Source: Nitrospinota bacterium
GTDB taxonomy: Bacteria; Nitrospinota_A; UBA7883
DNA: 48,591 nucleotides
Reading direction: 5' to 3'
Assembly (NCBI GenBank): GCA_029881335.1
Contig: JAOUMU010000009.1
Span: 1-48,591 of the forward strand
A program made the translations under genes and the position numbers. This document shows positions 37,958-45,797 of the stretch, piece by piece. Numbering within the stretch: the first letter of the stretch is position 1; every line of letters begins with the position of its first letter. Under the pieces are notes generated by a model. It saw only the letters and a list, made by a program, of their open reading frames with translations, ran no database searches and was not told the DNA's origin.

Positions 37958-39369
37958 TGTTCGTTTCCAGCCCCATGGGCGGGGACGCAAGCTCCGCCGG
38001 TGACATCTTTCCATCCCAGGATGGAGCGGCGGAGGGTATACCGCGATTTCGCCAATGCCATCCGGGAGTTAACGTGGGCAATCCTCGTCTGGATCTCCTT
38101 CTCCTCGCTCCCTCTTCCGGCAGAGGTCAAAAGCTCCTGCTCCTTTCGCAGGGCGGCCATGGCGCTATCCAGCTCTTCTCGCCCGTTTACCAGTTCTCTT
38201 TCCGCTTCCATGGCTTCGGCGGCCCTGCTAATGTTGCTGGCCATCTTCCGCGCCAGCTCCTGAACCTCCAGCCTTTTCTCGTCCCGCAGGATATTGGCCC
38301 TCCGCTGGTTGCGCGATGAAGCGCCCGCGTCGAACAAGGGTACGCTCATGCCCAGCCCCACCACGAAATTTTTCTCCTCTCGGTCCTTCTGCAGAATTAT
38401 GGAGCCCAGTCCCATCGAGATGTCTAAAGTGGGTATCCTGTCTCGCCACGCTGTTCTGGCGTTAATTTCCGCAGCCATCAACTGGTCCATCAACGCGGCC
38501 ACTTCCGGGCGATTTTTCCACGCCTCCAACACAGCCCGATTAATATCAATCGGCGCCGGGGCTCCATCTATGGAAAATTGGGCAAGGTGTATATTGGTCT
38601 CTCCGACGCCGGTTGCATTGATCAGCTCCCGCAGCTCATTCATGGCAATTCGCTTTTCCCGAGACACACTCCCGCACTCCAGCCTGGTAGCCACCGCTTC
38701 GGCTCTCCATTCTGCGCCCTGGCCCGCTCCATCTCCACCTATCGCCCTCAAAGCCGTGGCGATCCGCCCCGCCTGGGCTACGTATTCCAGCTTCTCCCCG
38801 CACAGCCGCTCGTTCTCCATCAGATATTCCAGTCGCGCCACTTTTTCCCGCAGGTCGAAGCATATCCTCATTTTCCTGGCTTCCATGTTCATGGCCGTGG
38901 CGTGGGCGGCCAACTGGGCCACGGCTGCGCTGTCGCCGGCGAAGAGCGCGTCCTTGAAGCTGTATCTGAAATAGACTCCGCCGAAGACCGTATCCTCCGC
39001 GGCGGCGGGATCGGAGATAGGCCATTCCACATTCGACTGGATGTCCAGGCGGGGCCATAGCCCGCTATCGGACTCCTCCTTGGAGATCATCGCTTTCGCC
39101 ACGGAAAGCTCCATCTTTTTCAAATGGAGATCCCGCTTATAGGCTCTATTCAGCGCTTCGTCCAAAGTGATTTTCACATCTCCTGTCAGAGGTGGATTCT
39201 CCAGGCCAGAACCAGGCGCGCCCGGCGCCGTCTGCTCTGTGATTATTCTATCCATCCACAACTCAGAAGCATTGGCCGCTTCATTCCGGGCAGAGCAGGA
39301 CGCCAGCGCTGTCCATAATATCGGCCCCAGCAAGAGGGCTATATGCAAGCCTAGCGGCCGCTGGATCAT
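37954..39369 (-). CDS. TolC-like outer-membrane efflux lipoprotein
   Basis: A 471-residue outer-membrane channel subunit. It begins with a lipoprotein signal (MIQRPLGLHIALLLGP, then TALASC) in which the LASC lipobox gives lipid attachment. ITLDEALNRAYKRDLHLKK is typical of OEP domains, and two long helical repeats follow (about 90-260 and 280-450). It would form the exit duct for the MacAB-like pump in the same operon. ATG 39369 forms an ATGA overlap with the radical SAM stop; ATG 39378 and a further upstream start at 39432 are open too. Confidence 0.85.
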   Translation of the reverse strand: MIQRPLGLHIALLLGPILWTALASCSARNEAANASELWMDRIITEQTAPGAPGSGLENPPLTGDVKITLDEALNRAYKRDLHLKKMELSVAKAMISKEESDSGLWPRLDIQSNVEWPISDPAAAEDTVFGGVYFRYSFKDALFAGDSAAVAQLAAHATAMNMEARKMRICFDLREKVARLEYLMENERLCGEKLEYVAQAGRIATALRAIGGDGAGQGAEWRAEAVATRLECGSVSREKRIAMNELRELINATGVGETNIHLAQFSIDGAPAPIDINRAVLEAWKNRPEVAALMDQLMAAEINARTAWRDRIPTLDISMGLGSIILQKDREEKNFVVGLGMSVPLFDAGASSRNQRRANILRDEKRLEVQELARKMASNISRAAEAMEAERELVNGREELDSAMAALRKEQELLTSAGRGSEEKEIQTRIAHVNSRMALAKSRYTLRRSILGWKDVTGGACVPAHGAGNEQ

Positions 39370-40523
39370 TCGGCGCATAGGATGTCGAACGACCTTCTGG
39401 CTATTCCCTCCACTTTTTTCGCAAAGTCGCACCCATTGGCGTGATTAAGTGAAAGCCCCATCCCGGGAGTGGCCGCCAGGCATCCCCCTTGGCAAGCGGG
39501 GCCAGCATGGCATCCGGCGCAGGAGGAGGCCAGCGCATCCGCCACCAGCCGAAAATCAAAGAGCCGTTTGCGGTTCAACACTCCGGATGTGTCTCCCATG
39601 ATCCAATTGTCACTGCCGATGAATTTTTCGCAGGGTAACAGCCTTCCCCGAACGTCAATGGCCATCACGCTGATCCCCGCTCCGCAAGAGCCGTGGGAGC
39701 GCTCGAAAAAGAGAGTCGTCCAGATATCGAAAAGAGATTTGGGCCCCCGGTACTCCGACAGGAAGAACGGGACGGAAAGCTTCCGGGCCTGCTCCATGGC
39801 CAGCTTTTCAAAAGACTCCAGATAACGGATTCTCCTGGCTTCCCATCGCTCCATTTCCTCCAGGCCGGATGCGAACGGTGGCTCCGCCACCAGGTCCAAA
39901 AAAACCTTCTGCTCCCTCTCCCGCCAGAACCGGGCCACTTCGTACAGATCGGAGCTGTCCGATATCACGCTTTGCACACTCACCGATGGTGGATCTGGCA
40001 AGGTGGCGGTTATTTGCCTATACTTCTCCCAGTTGGCCATGGCGGCGGCGAAGGCGCCATCACCGGCAATATTCACTCGATTGGCGTCGTTGATTTTGGC
40101 GGGGCCGTCGATACTGAATGTGAGAAAGACCCGGCGCTTGGCCAAGGCCTCCATTTTCTTCTCGTCCAGCAGGACGCCGTTGGTGGTCACTTCGCATGTG
40201 ACCTGGACCTGGGCCTTGTGGGCCCGCTCATACAGATGGTCCACAGCATCGATGAAACGGCCGAAATGCAGGAAAGTCTCGCCACAGCCAAAGGAAAATC
40301 CTTTTTTACTTCCTGGCTGGGCGTCGTCGATGGCCAAAGACACAAAGTCGCGCCACACCTGAGGCGTCATCGCCGCTGGCGGGTCACCCATGGCGCCGTG
40401 CCCCGTAACGCAATATCGGCACCGCAGGTTACAATCCTGGGTGAATGCCACATGCCAGGAGCTGATCCCTTCCAGCATTCTTCCGGTCATGGCGCCCGGC
40501 TGGGGCTGGCTGCTGGTTTTCAT
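39366..40523 (-). CDS. Radical SAM/SPASM enzyme 3 of the RiPP operon
   Basis: A 385-residue enzyme. Radical SAM cluster cysteines 31, 35 and 38 lie in DCNLRCRYCVTGHG. FSFGCGETFLHF takes the place of the usual GGEP motif: the glycine-glutamate pair is kept as CGE. The C-terminal SPASM part has CGAGISVMAIDVRGRLLPCEKF, then SSCAGCHAGPACQGGC and CDFAKK. Enzymes with this plan install thioether or carbon-carbon cross-links in peptides. The start at 40523 gives an ATGA overlap with the GT9 gene; the open frame upstream to 40667 is not homologous. Confidence 0.88.
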   Translation of the reverse strand: MKTSSQPQPGAMTGRMLEGISSWHVAFTQDCNLRCRYCVTGHGAMGDPPAAMTPQVWRDFVSLAIDDAQPGSKKGFSFGCGETFLHFGRFIDAVDHLYERAHKAQVQVTCEVTTNGVLLDEKKMEALAKRRVFLTFSIDGPAKINDANRVNIAGDGAFAAAMANWEKYRQITATLPDPPSVSVQSVISDSSDLYEVARFWREREQKVFLDLVAEPPFASGLEEMERWEARRIRYLESFEKLAMEQARKLSVPFFLSEYRGPKSLFDIWTTLFFERSHGSCGAGISVMAIDVRGRLLPCEKFIGSDNWIMGDTSGVLNRKRLFDFRLVADALASSCAGCHAGPACQGGCLAATPGMGLSLNHANGCDFAKKVEGIARRSFDILCAE

Positions 40524-41467
40524 GGTGATCCCCCCATAGCGTGGACACGCGTCCTGGCTTCGATCAGGTTTAACACCGCATCCACCACCACCCCAGGATC
40601 GATGGACTCCATGCACACATGCCGTTGGCATTTCTTTCTTCTGGGAGTGTCCGCGCATGATGGGCATGCGCCGGAGGATATGTTATAGCCGTTGTCGTGA
40701 CCGAACACCTCCGGATTGGACGCTCCGAACAAAGTCACGGCCGGTGTCCCCACCGCTGCCGCCAGGTGCTGGGGGAATGAATCGACAGAGAGGACGCAAT
40801 CCACTCGCTTCATGATTTCCGCCAGTGCCCGCAATCCCGGCGCCGGACATATGACATGAGCAGGGTCAACACCCTCCGCGCAATCCTGTGCCGATATGAG
40901 CCGAACCTTCCCCTCAAGCAACCGAGCCACTTCCCTGTATTTGTCCGCGGGGTACTGCTTTTCCACAAAATTAGACGATGTGTTTATGTAAAGAACAGGC
41001 CTGGAGTCATCCTCGCTGAACAATCCCCGGGCGAATTGGATATCCTCCGGCGTGGTGTGTATCTCCATAGCCGCATCCTCTCCGGAAAGCTCCATACCGG
41101 CCATCTGGGCAACCTGGGCGATAATTGGCCGCCCCACGGGATTTGGCGCCATCACTGGCTCCACCCTCACGCTAAAGGGGTTCTCCCTCTCATGGCTGCG
41201 AACGTCGATATATGGCGCGAACAGATCCGCGTCCGGCTCTTCCAGAGCCCACATGAAAAGGTCATCCCCGTGGCATGGCGCCAGGTGATCCAGGTGGGGA
41301 TTGTGGTCGTATATCTGGACGGCGTTTTTCTGGACCGCCACAGTGATAGCTCCGTACTTTCCGGAGCGGCGCAGCGCGCGCAGAAACGGGGTTAGCAAAA
41401 GACAGTCGCCCAAGCCGCCGGAAGCGACAAACACCAGACGTCGGCCGTCACCGGTGAGCTTTATCAT
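40520..41467 (-). CDS. GT9-family (heptosyltransferase-like) glycosyltransferase
   Basis: A 315-residue GT-B-fold enzyme. Seen: N-terminal VFVASGGLGDCLLLTPFLRALR, VLSVDSFPQHLAAAVGTPAVTLFG in the donor-binding C-terminal domain, and a CPSC, CQRHVCM cysteine-rich end. The family adds heptose or related sugars in LPS assembly. Its place inside the RiPP operon, with 4-nt overlaps on both sides, suggests glycosylation of the peptide or of a carrier, but this is inference. No signal peptide; cytoplasmic. Confidence 0.85.
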   Translation of the reverse strand: MIKLTGDGRRLVFVASGGLGDCLLLTPFLRALRRSGKYGAITVAVQKNAVQIYDHNPHLDHLAPCHGDDLFMWALEEPDADLFAPYIDVRSHERENPFSVRVEPVMAPNPVGRPIIAQVAQMAGMELSGEDAAMEIHTTPEDIQFARGLFSEDDSRPVLYINTSSNFVEKQYPADKYREVARLLEGKVRLISAQDCAEGVDPAHVICPAPGLRALAEIMKRVDCVLSVDSFPQHLAAAVGTPAVTLFGASNPEVFGHDNGYNISSGACPSCADTPRRKKCQRHVCMESIDPGVVVDAVLNLIEARTRVHAMGGSP

Positions 41468-42909
41468 CGCCCGCCACTACCCAATCCAGCGGCTAGCCGC
41501 TCGGCCAGACACACACCATGGCACACTCCGGTGTAGAACATTATACACTCCCCACACTCGGGCAGGGAATTGGTCGACTGAAGTGACCGGATGAATTCAC
41601 CAGATACTTTCCCCAGTGCGGCTATGGAGCCGGAGTTTTTTATATCGCCTGTGGCTTTGGCTACGCCATTGCATGGGTAGACGCTCAGGTCCGGATTAAT
41701 GGTCAGGTTCTGGGTGTAGCCAGAGTTGGCCACGGTGCAGCAACTGTATATGGCCCCGGAGCGAACCGCTCGTCGGAGCGTCTCCTTCGACACCATACAC
41801 AGGGGAAACGGCTTGCTCTGATGCAGCCCAAGCCCCGCCTGGGCCACATCCTTCATGAAGCGTGTGAACAACGTGTCGAAGCTGACCTGGTCCACGGTGG
41901 AGAAATCGAAATGGCTGTTATCTCCATAGGCGTTCCGGAACGCGAAGCCGTAGTTGAGCCTTTTGGCGCCAGCTTGGCCAGCCGCGTCTATCACACGGCC
42001 CCACTCCTCCGGGCCGCTCTCCCTGGTGAGCGTGTATCGGAAAACGAGGGGTACACCGGAGGCTGCGGCCTGGGTTACGTTGTCCATGAACAGGCGGCGC
42101 CTGGGCTCCCTGGAGGATAGCGATTCCTGGTCGTAATGGGCGATCAGCTCCCGGATATATTTTGGCGTGACCAGACGGCGGACTTTTTCCGGGTATAGGC
42201 AGTTGCTAGTGAGCCACACCGAAATCCCCTTATCCTTCATCCCTTCCAGCAGATACTCAAGCCGTGGATATATGGTCGGTTCCCCACCGGAGAGCTGGAC
42301 CAGGTTCACTCCGTTTTCCTTCATCCATGCCAGGGCGAAATCCAGATCCTCCGGGCTCATGGATCCGGGAAACGATTTTTTGTCCCACCCCTTGGAGTAG
42401 CAATAGGAGCAGTCTATGTTGCATCCGTATGTGGGGGCGATAAGAGCCTGCCGCGCTCCCCTCTGGGCTCCGCCATGTATGGCCATGGCCCTGCGCAAGG
42501 TTTCGGCTCCTTCTGCCTCCCCGATACGATCCAGGGCCGCCGCCACATCAAGCGCCGCTCCTGGTAGACGCAGCCACCGTTTTATCATCTCCTCTGTTTT
42601 GTTTCCCGCCCATTCTTTCAAGAAGAGATCGATACCGGAAATCAGACACCTCCATTGCCTGCCTTCAGGAGAAGAGAGGGAATCCAACGTTGGCTCCATG
42701 CGTATATATGGCTCCAGCCCCAGCCATGGGAGCTTGTGGAGTATGCCATCCAGCGCGGCGGACCATGTGTCAGGATCCCCCGACGCCACCAGCCGGGCCA
42801 GTATGGAGAGCGCCTCCGGCTCCTGGGCCTCCGCCAGGATCGCCACTGAGGATCGTTGGGCTTCGGGACGGCTATCCTCCGCGAAGCTGATCCCGATTTC
42901 AAGAGTCAT
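41464..42909 (-). CDS. Radical SAM/SPASM enzyme 2 with N-terminal helical domain
   Basis: A 481-residue enzyme with an N-terminal 150-residue helical region rich in Ala, Leu and Glu (HEAT/ARM-like repeats by look), then a radical SAM domain with cysteines 163, 167 and 170 in GCNIDCSYCYSKGW and QLSGGEPTIYPRL. The SPASM part has YSCCTVANSGY, NPDLSVYPCNGV and CGECIMFYTGVCHGVC. The N-terminal extension is unusual and may dock onto the peptide, the exporter or the HPrK-like partner, whose gene overlaps by 4 bases. Confidence 0.87.
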   Translation of the reverse strand: MTLEIGISFAEDSRPEAQRSSVAILAEAQEPEALSILARLVASGDPDTWSAALDGILHKLPWLGLEPYIRMEPTLDSLSSPEGRQWRCLISGIDLFLKEWAGNKTEEMIKRWLRLPGAALDVAAALDRIGEAEGAETLRRAMAIHGGAQRGARQALIAPTYGCNIDCSYCYSKGWDKKSFPGSMSPEDLDFALAWMKENGVNLVQLSGGEPTIYPRLEYLLEGMKDKGISVWLTSNCLYPEKVRRLVTPKYIRELIAHYDQESLSSREPRRRLFMDNVTQAAASGVPLVFRYTLTRESGPEEWGRVIDAAGQAGAKRLNYGFAFRNAYGDNSHFDFSTVDQVSFDTLFTRFMKDVAQAGLGLHQSKPFPLCMVSKETLRRAVRSGAIYSCCTVANSGYTQNLTINPDLSVYPCNGVAKATGDIKNSGSIAALGKVSGEFIRSLQSTNSLPECGECIMFYTGVCHGVCLAERLAAGLGSGGR

Positions 42910-44006
42910 GGCTTCGCCTCTAAAAGCATTTTCTCAAAAACCTCCGGCAAGGAGTTGATATGGGGCGCCAGGGTGGCCCGGACCACCACCGCCTGGGCCA
43001 GCAGTGCGATGGCTATTTCCAGATGAAATTCCCTACGGCTGACGTTTGATGGATCTATAAGCAAACCCATGATCTGCTCCAGGGCTTCCGCCTCTTCAAG
43101 AATGTCGAACCTGTGCTCCGGGGGTCTATGATCGGTCTTCTCCAGGATCACCACCATCGTCGGGGTGGTATCGGCCATTGGCTGAGCTTCCATGAAACTC
43201 TCTAGGGCGGCGTGGCCACGGCTTTTCCATGTGGCGCCGTTGCCGGCCAAACCAGCCTCCAGTTCCTCCAGCGTGGCGGGAGCCTGGCCAACAAAGTTTG
43301 GTGGAGTTAATAATCCGGCGCAGAGAACCCCATGGCCGGATGGGTCCATACCGAGGGCGCACAAGTCGTCTGCCGCGTATTTGGCTCCGGCGCGCAACAT
43401 GGAAAGACAGGCGGTGGTTTTTCCCGCTCCGCTCTCGCCGCCAATCATCACACTAGCTCCTTTCCAGCGAAACATGCCGGCATGCAACAGCACCCTGCCT
43501 GCGTCTCTGGCGAATGCTCCCGCCGCGATGTCGGCCACCAGTTCCCAATCGAACTCATCACCATCCGCCTTGACGCGCAGCCGATCCGCTTCCCGTGGGT
43601 GGATGGCCTCATCCAGACCATGGGCCACCACCACCCGGCCGCAACTTCCGTCCTCCGGTGTGAAGTCCACCATCATATTCGGCGGCCACCAGAGGTATTC
43701 GCGGCGGTCTGTGGTGGAAATATGGATAAAATCCCCCGCTCCCGTCCGCACTCGGCGAGAAGGTTTGGCCAGGATATGATCGAAATATTCCCGCGACCGC
43801 CGTGCGTGGATGATCTCCATGGTTCTGGCGTTGGAGCCATTCCCCACCATTGGGTAATACCTGAACTTGTCGCGAAGGGCAACGATGGCGCTCTCAACAT
43901 TGGAGCTGACACTTAGCGAGCCGAAAGGGAACGAAAAGTCTGCTGAAAACTCAGCGGCCTGATCGCCGCCCAAGTTCGACCGGTCCGGTCTTATCGAGTT
44001 GGCCAT
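42906..44006 (-). CDS. HPr-kinase/phosphorylase-like protein of the RiPP operon
   Basis: A 366-residue protein with a P-loop MIGGESGAGKTTACL (about residues 187-201) and KYAADDLCALG after it, as in HPrK-like kinases of lasso and other RiPP clusters. Some of these phosphorylate a serine of the precursor. The first 150 residues are not recognised. ATG 44006 with AAGGA ten bases before it is chosen; this overlaps the upstream exported-protein gene by 56 bases, longer than other overlaps here. A TTG at 44048 is also open. Confidence 0.78.
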   Translation of the reverse strand: MANSIRPDRSNLGGDQAAEFSADFSFPFGSLSVSSNVESAIVALRDKFRYYPMVGNGSNARTMEIIHARRSREYFDHILAKPSRRVRTGAGDFIHISTTDRREYLWWPPNMMVDFTPEDGSCGRVVVAHGLDEAIHPREADRLRVKADGDEFDWELVADIAAGAFARDAGRVLLHAGMFRWKGASVMIGGESGAGKTTACLSMLRAGAKYAADDLCALGMDPSGHGVLCAGLLTPPNFVGQAPATLEELEAGLAGNGATWKSRGHAALESFMEAQPMADTTPTMVVILEKTDHRPPEHRFDILEEAEALEQIMGLLIDPSNVSRREFHLEIAIALLAQAVVVRATLAPHINSLPEVFEKMLLEAKP

Positions 44007-44652
44007 TTGAGATATTGTCCTTGTTGTCTTCTGATTCCTGGTCGACAATCAACCGCAGATCGTCGACATACCTGCGTTCCAGTTCGGCGGATGTTTTAAG
44101 ATTCATGGGCATGGATACTCTGGGTCGGGATTTGCCGTCCAGGAGTGTCATCACTGCGGCGATCTCTTGCAGTGGGGTGTAGAGAAGGCCGATCATCCTG
44201 TCGCGGAAATCACCAAAAACGGCCTCCGTTTCCGGATTCAGGACCCTGTGGGCTTTGTATGACCTGTCATTCTCAATTCCCCTGGCCGAGGCCACCTGTT
44301 CCAGGATATCCACCTGCAGCCTTAGCCAGTAAATTATCTTTCGTGGGCATTCGGGGACCCTGGAGGAGAGATCGCCGGTGGAGGCAAGTATGGCCATTTG
44401 CGGCTCCTCCGTCTGCGCCGTGGCCACTCCCGCATCAGCCAGGAGCCTCATGTTTGCGCTATCCAAGTCGAAAAGAAGATTGGCTATCTCATCACGGGCG
44501 CCCGATGAGAGGAGGCATTGGCCTCTCAATATGGAGTCATACAAGGTCCGGGATCCGGGCCGGACAATGCGTTGATCATCCGCAAAAGCCGAGGCGCCCA
44601 AGATAGCCGCCAGGAGCATAGCCATGGCGGCGCCATACTTCCCCGGCCTCAT
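43951..44652 (-). CDS. Exported protein of unknown function in the RiPP operon
   Basis: A 233-residue protein with a clear signal peptide (MRPGKYGAAMAMLLAAILGA, then SAFA) and a mostly helical mature part. No family is recognised. Two cysteines (in RGQCLLS and PECPRK) could form a disulfide. ATG 44652 forms an ATGA overlap with the radical SAM 1 stop and gives the signal peptide at the true N-terminus; the open frame upstream to 44775 is the wrong start. It might be an immunity, chaperone or maturation factor in the periplasm, but nothing in the sequence decides. Confidence 0.7.
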   Translation of the reverse strand: MRPGKYGAAMAMLLAAILGASAFADDQRIVRPGSRTLYDSILRGQCLLSSGARDEIANLLFDLDSANMRLLADAGVATAQTEEPQMAILASTGDLSSRVPECPRKIIYWLRLQVDILEQVASARGIENDRSYKAHRVLNPETEAVFGDFRDRMIGLLYTPLQEIAAVMTLLDGKSRPRVSMPMNLKTSAELERRYVDDLRLIVDQESEDNKDNISNGQLDKTGPVELGRRSGR

Positions 44653-45659
44653 GACACCGGCGCCTTTATCCTGGAGGCGATATTCTTGGCTCCGGATTTC
44701 TCCCAGTTCCGTATGGTCCTTCCCACGCAACCGCCGCAGCATTGGCCCCGCTTCATGTATTTGCAATCGATGCATTCATCCATGCTGCCCATCTGGCGTA
44801 AGGGGGCCATGGTCTTTTCATATGCTTCCACCATGCTGCTCCTGTCCGGGAAAGCGTCCAGCGTGGTGTTGGCCACCTTGGTGAGAGGAAAGCAGGGCCA
44901 CACGGAAAGATCCGCTCCCACATCTATGATCGGCTCGCATATGGATATGAACCCGGTGGTGCAGGTGATCAGCGCGGCATAATCCGCTTCGTCGAACATG
45001 CACAAGGGAAATCCACAATCAAAGGCGGAGAGAATATCGCGGCGTTCCAACTGGCGCATTTGGGTCACCAGCCTCTTGCCCATCGCATTCAGGGAGGTGT
45101 CGGCCGGATAGGCGTTCTCCGCCCCCACCACAGGGTGGGCCAGACCCAGGCGGATTTCCTTTTTCAGGGCAAATTTCTCGATCAGGTCCCCGGCGAAAAG
45201 CAGATCGAAATCATCGTTGTAGATATTGAAGCTCAGGCGGGCTCTGCGGCCAACCACAGCCAGGCTTTTCTCCTGCAGGACCGTTTCCCGCTCTTTCTGA
45301 ATGCTCCGCTCGTTTACATTGATCAGAAAATCCACGCTGGCGGTTTTCTCTTCCTTGAAAAATGATCTGACGGCCGAGGACCATATTCCGTTGGAGAAAA
45401 CCGATACATGGAACCCCTCCGCCAGGCCGGTGGATACCAGCTTGATAAATTCGGGATGCGCAGTAGGTTCGCCACCCAGAAGTTTCAGTTTTTTCTCGCC
45501 ACTTCGTTTTAAAAACTCAAGACACCGCCGGAAGTTTTCCATGGAGATATAGTGGCCATTGTCGTTATCCGGTTCCCCGTTTTTGGGGAGGGACATTTTG
45601 AGGGAAGCAAAACAATATGGGCATGAACGGTTACACACATCGCAGATGATAATATTCAT
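44649..45659 (-). CDS. Radical SAM/SPASM enzyme 1 of the RiPP operon
   Basis: A 336-residue enzyme that starts directly in the cluster-binding strand: cysteines 9, 13 and 16 in VCNRSCPYCFA. LKLLGGEPTAHPEF is the SAM-binding GGEP motif. The C-terminal SPASM region has CGFPLC, GADLSVWPCFPL and CIDCKYMKRGQCCGGC, enough for auxiliary [4Fe-4S] clusters. It is the first enzyme gene after the precursor, so it is the best candidate for the first modification. It overlaps the exported-protein gene by 4 bases. Confidence 0.9.
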   Translation of the reverse strand: MNIIICDVCNRSCPYCFASLKMSLPKNGEPDNDNGHYISMENFRRCLEFLKRSGEKKLKLLGGEPTAHPEFIKLVSTGLAEGFHVSVFSNGIWSSAVRSFFKEEKTASVDFLINVNERSIQKERETVLQEKSLAVVGRRARLSFNIYNDDFDLLFAGDLIEKFALKKEIRLGLAHPVVGAENAYPADTSLNAMGKRLVTQMRQLERRDILSAFDCGFPLCMFDEADYAALITCTTGFISICEPIIDVGADLSVWPCFPLTKVANTTLDAFPDRSSMVEAYEKTMAPLRQMGSMDECIDCKYMKRGQCCGGCVGRTIRNWEKSGAKNIASRIKAPVS

Positions 45660-45725
45660 ATTTCACACAACCTGCAGGATGGCCGCTGCGTCCGGGAGAA
45701 CATTGTGAAGAGAGGGGCGACACCG

Positions 45726-45758
45726 GCGGAGCCGAGCGCAAAAGCGCCCGGCCCTCGC
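45726..45758 (-). terminator. Strong hairpin between precursor and radical SAM 1 (attenuator or stabiliser)
   Basis: On the minus strand GGGCCGGGCGC, loop TTTT, GCGCTCGGCTC form 11 pairs (two G-U), then after one bulged A three more (GCG/CGC). It begins 39 bases after the precursor stop. No T tract follows, so it is more likely a partial stop or a 3' stabiliser that raises the ratio of precursor to enzyme mRNA. Confidence 0.7.
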
Positions 45759-45797
45759 CAATTTCATATAACCCTAAATCAGGATAAACTGCTGCTT

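Noticed and set aside
40524-40667. 48-residue N-terminal extension of radical SAM 3
   Set aside because: It lies inside the GT9 gene, shows no family likeness and breaks the ATGA coupling seen across the operon.
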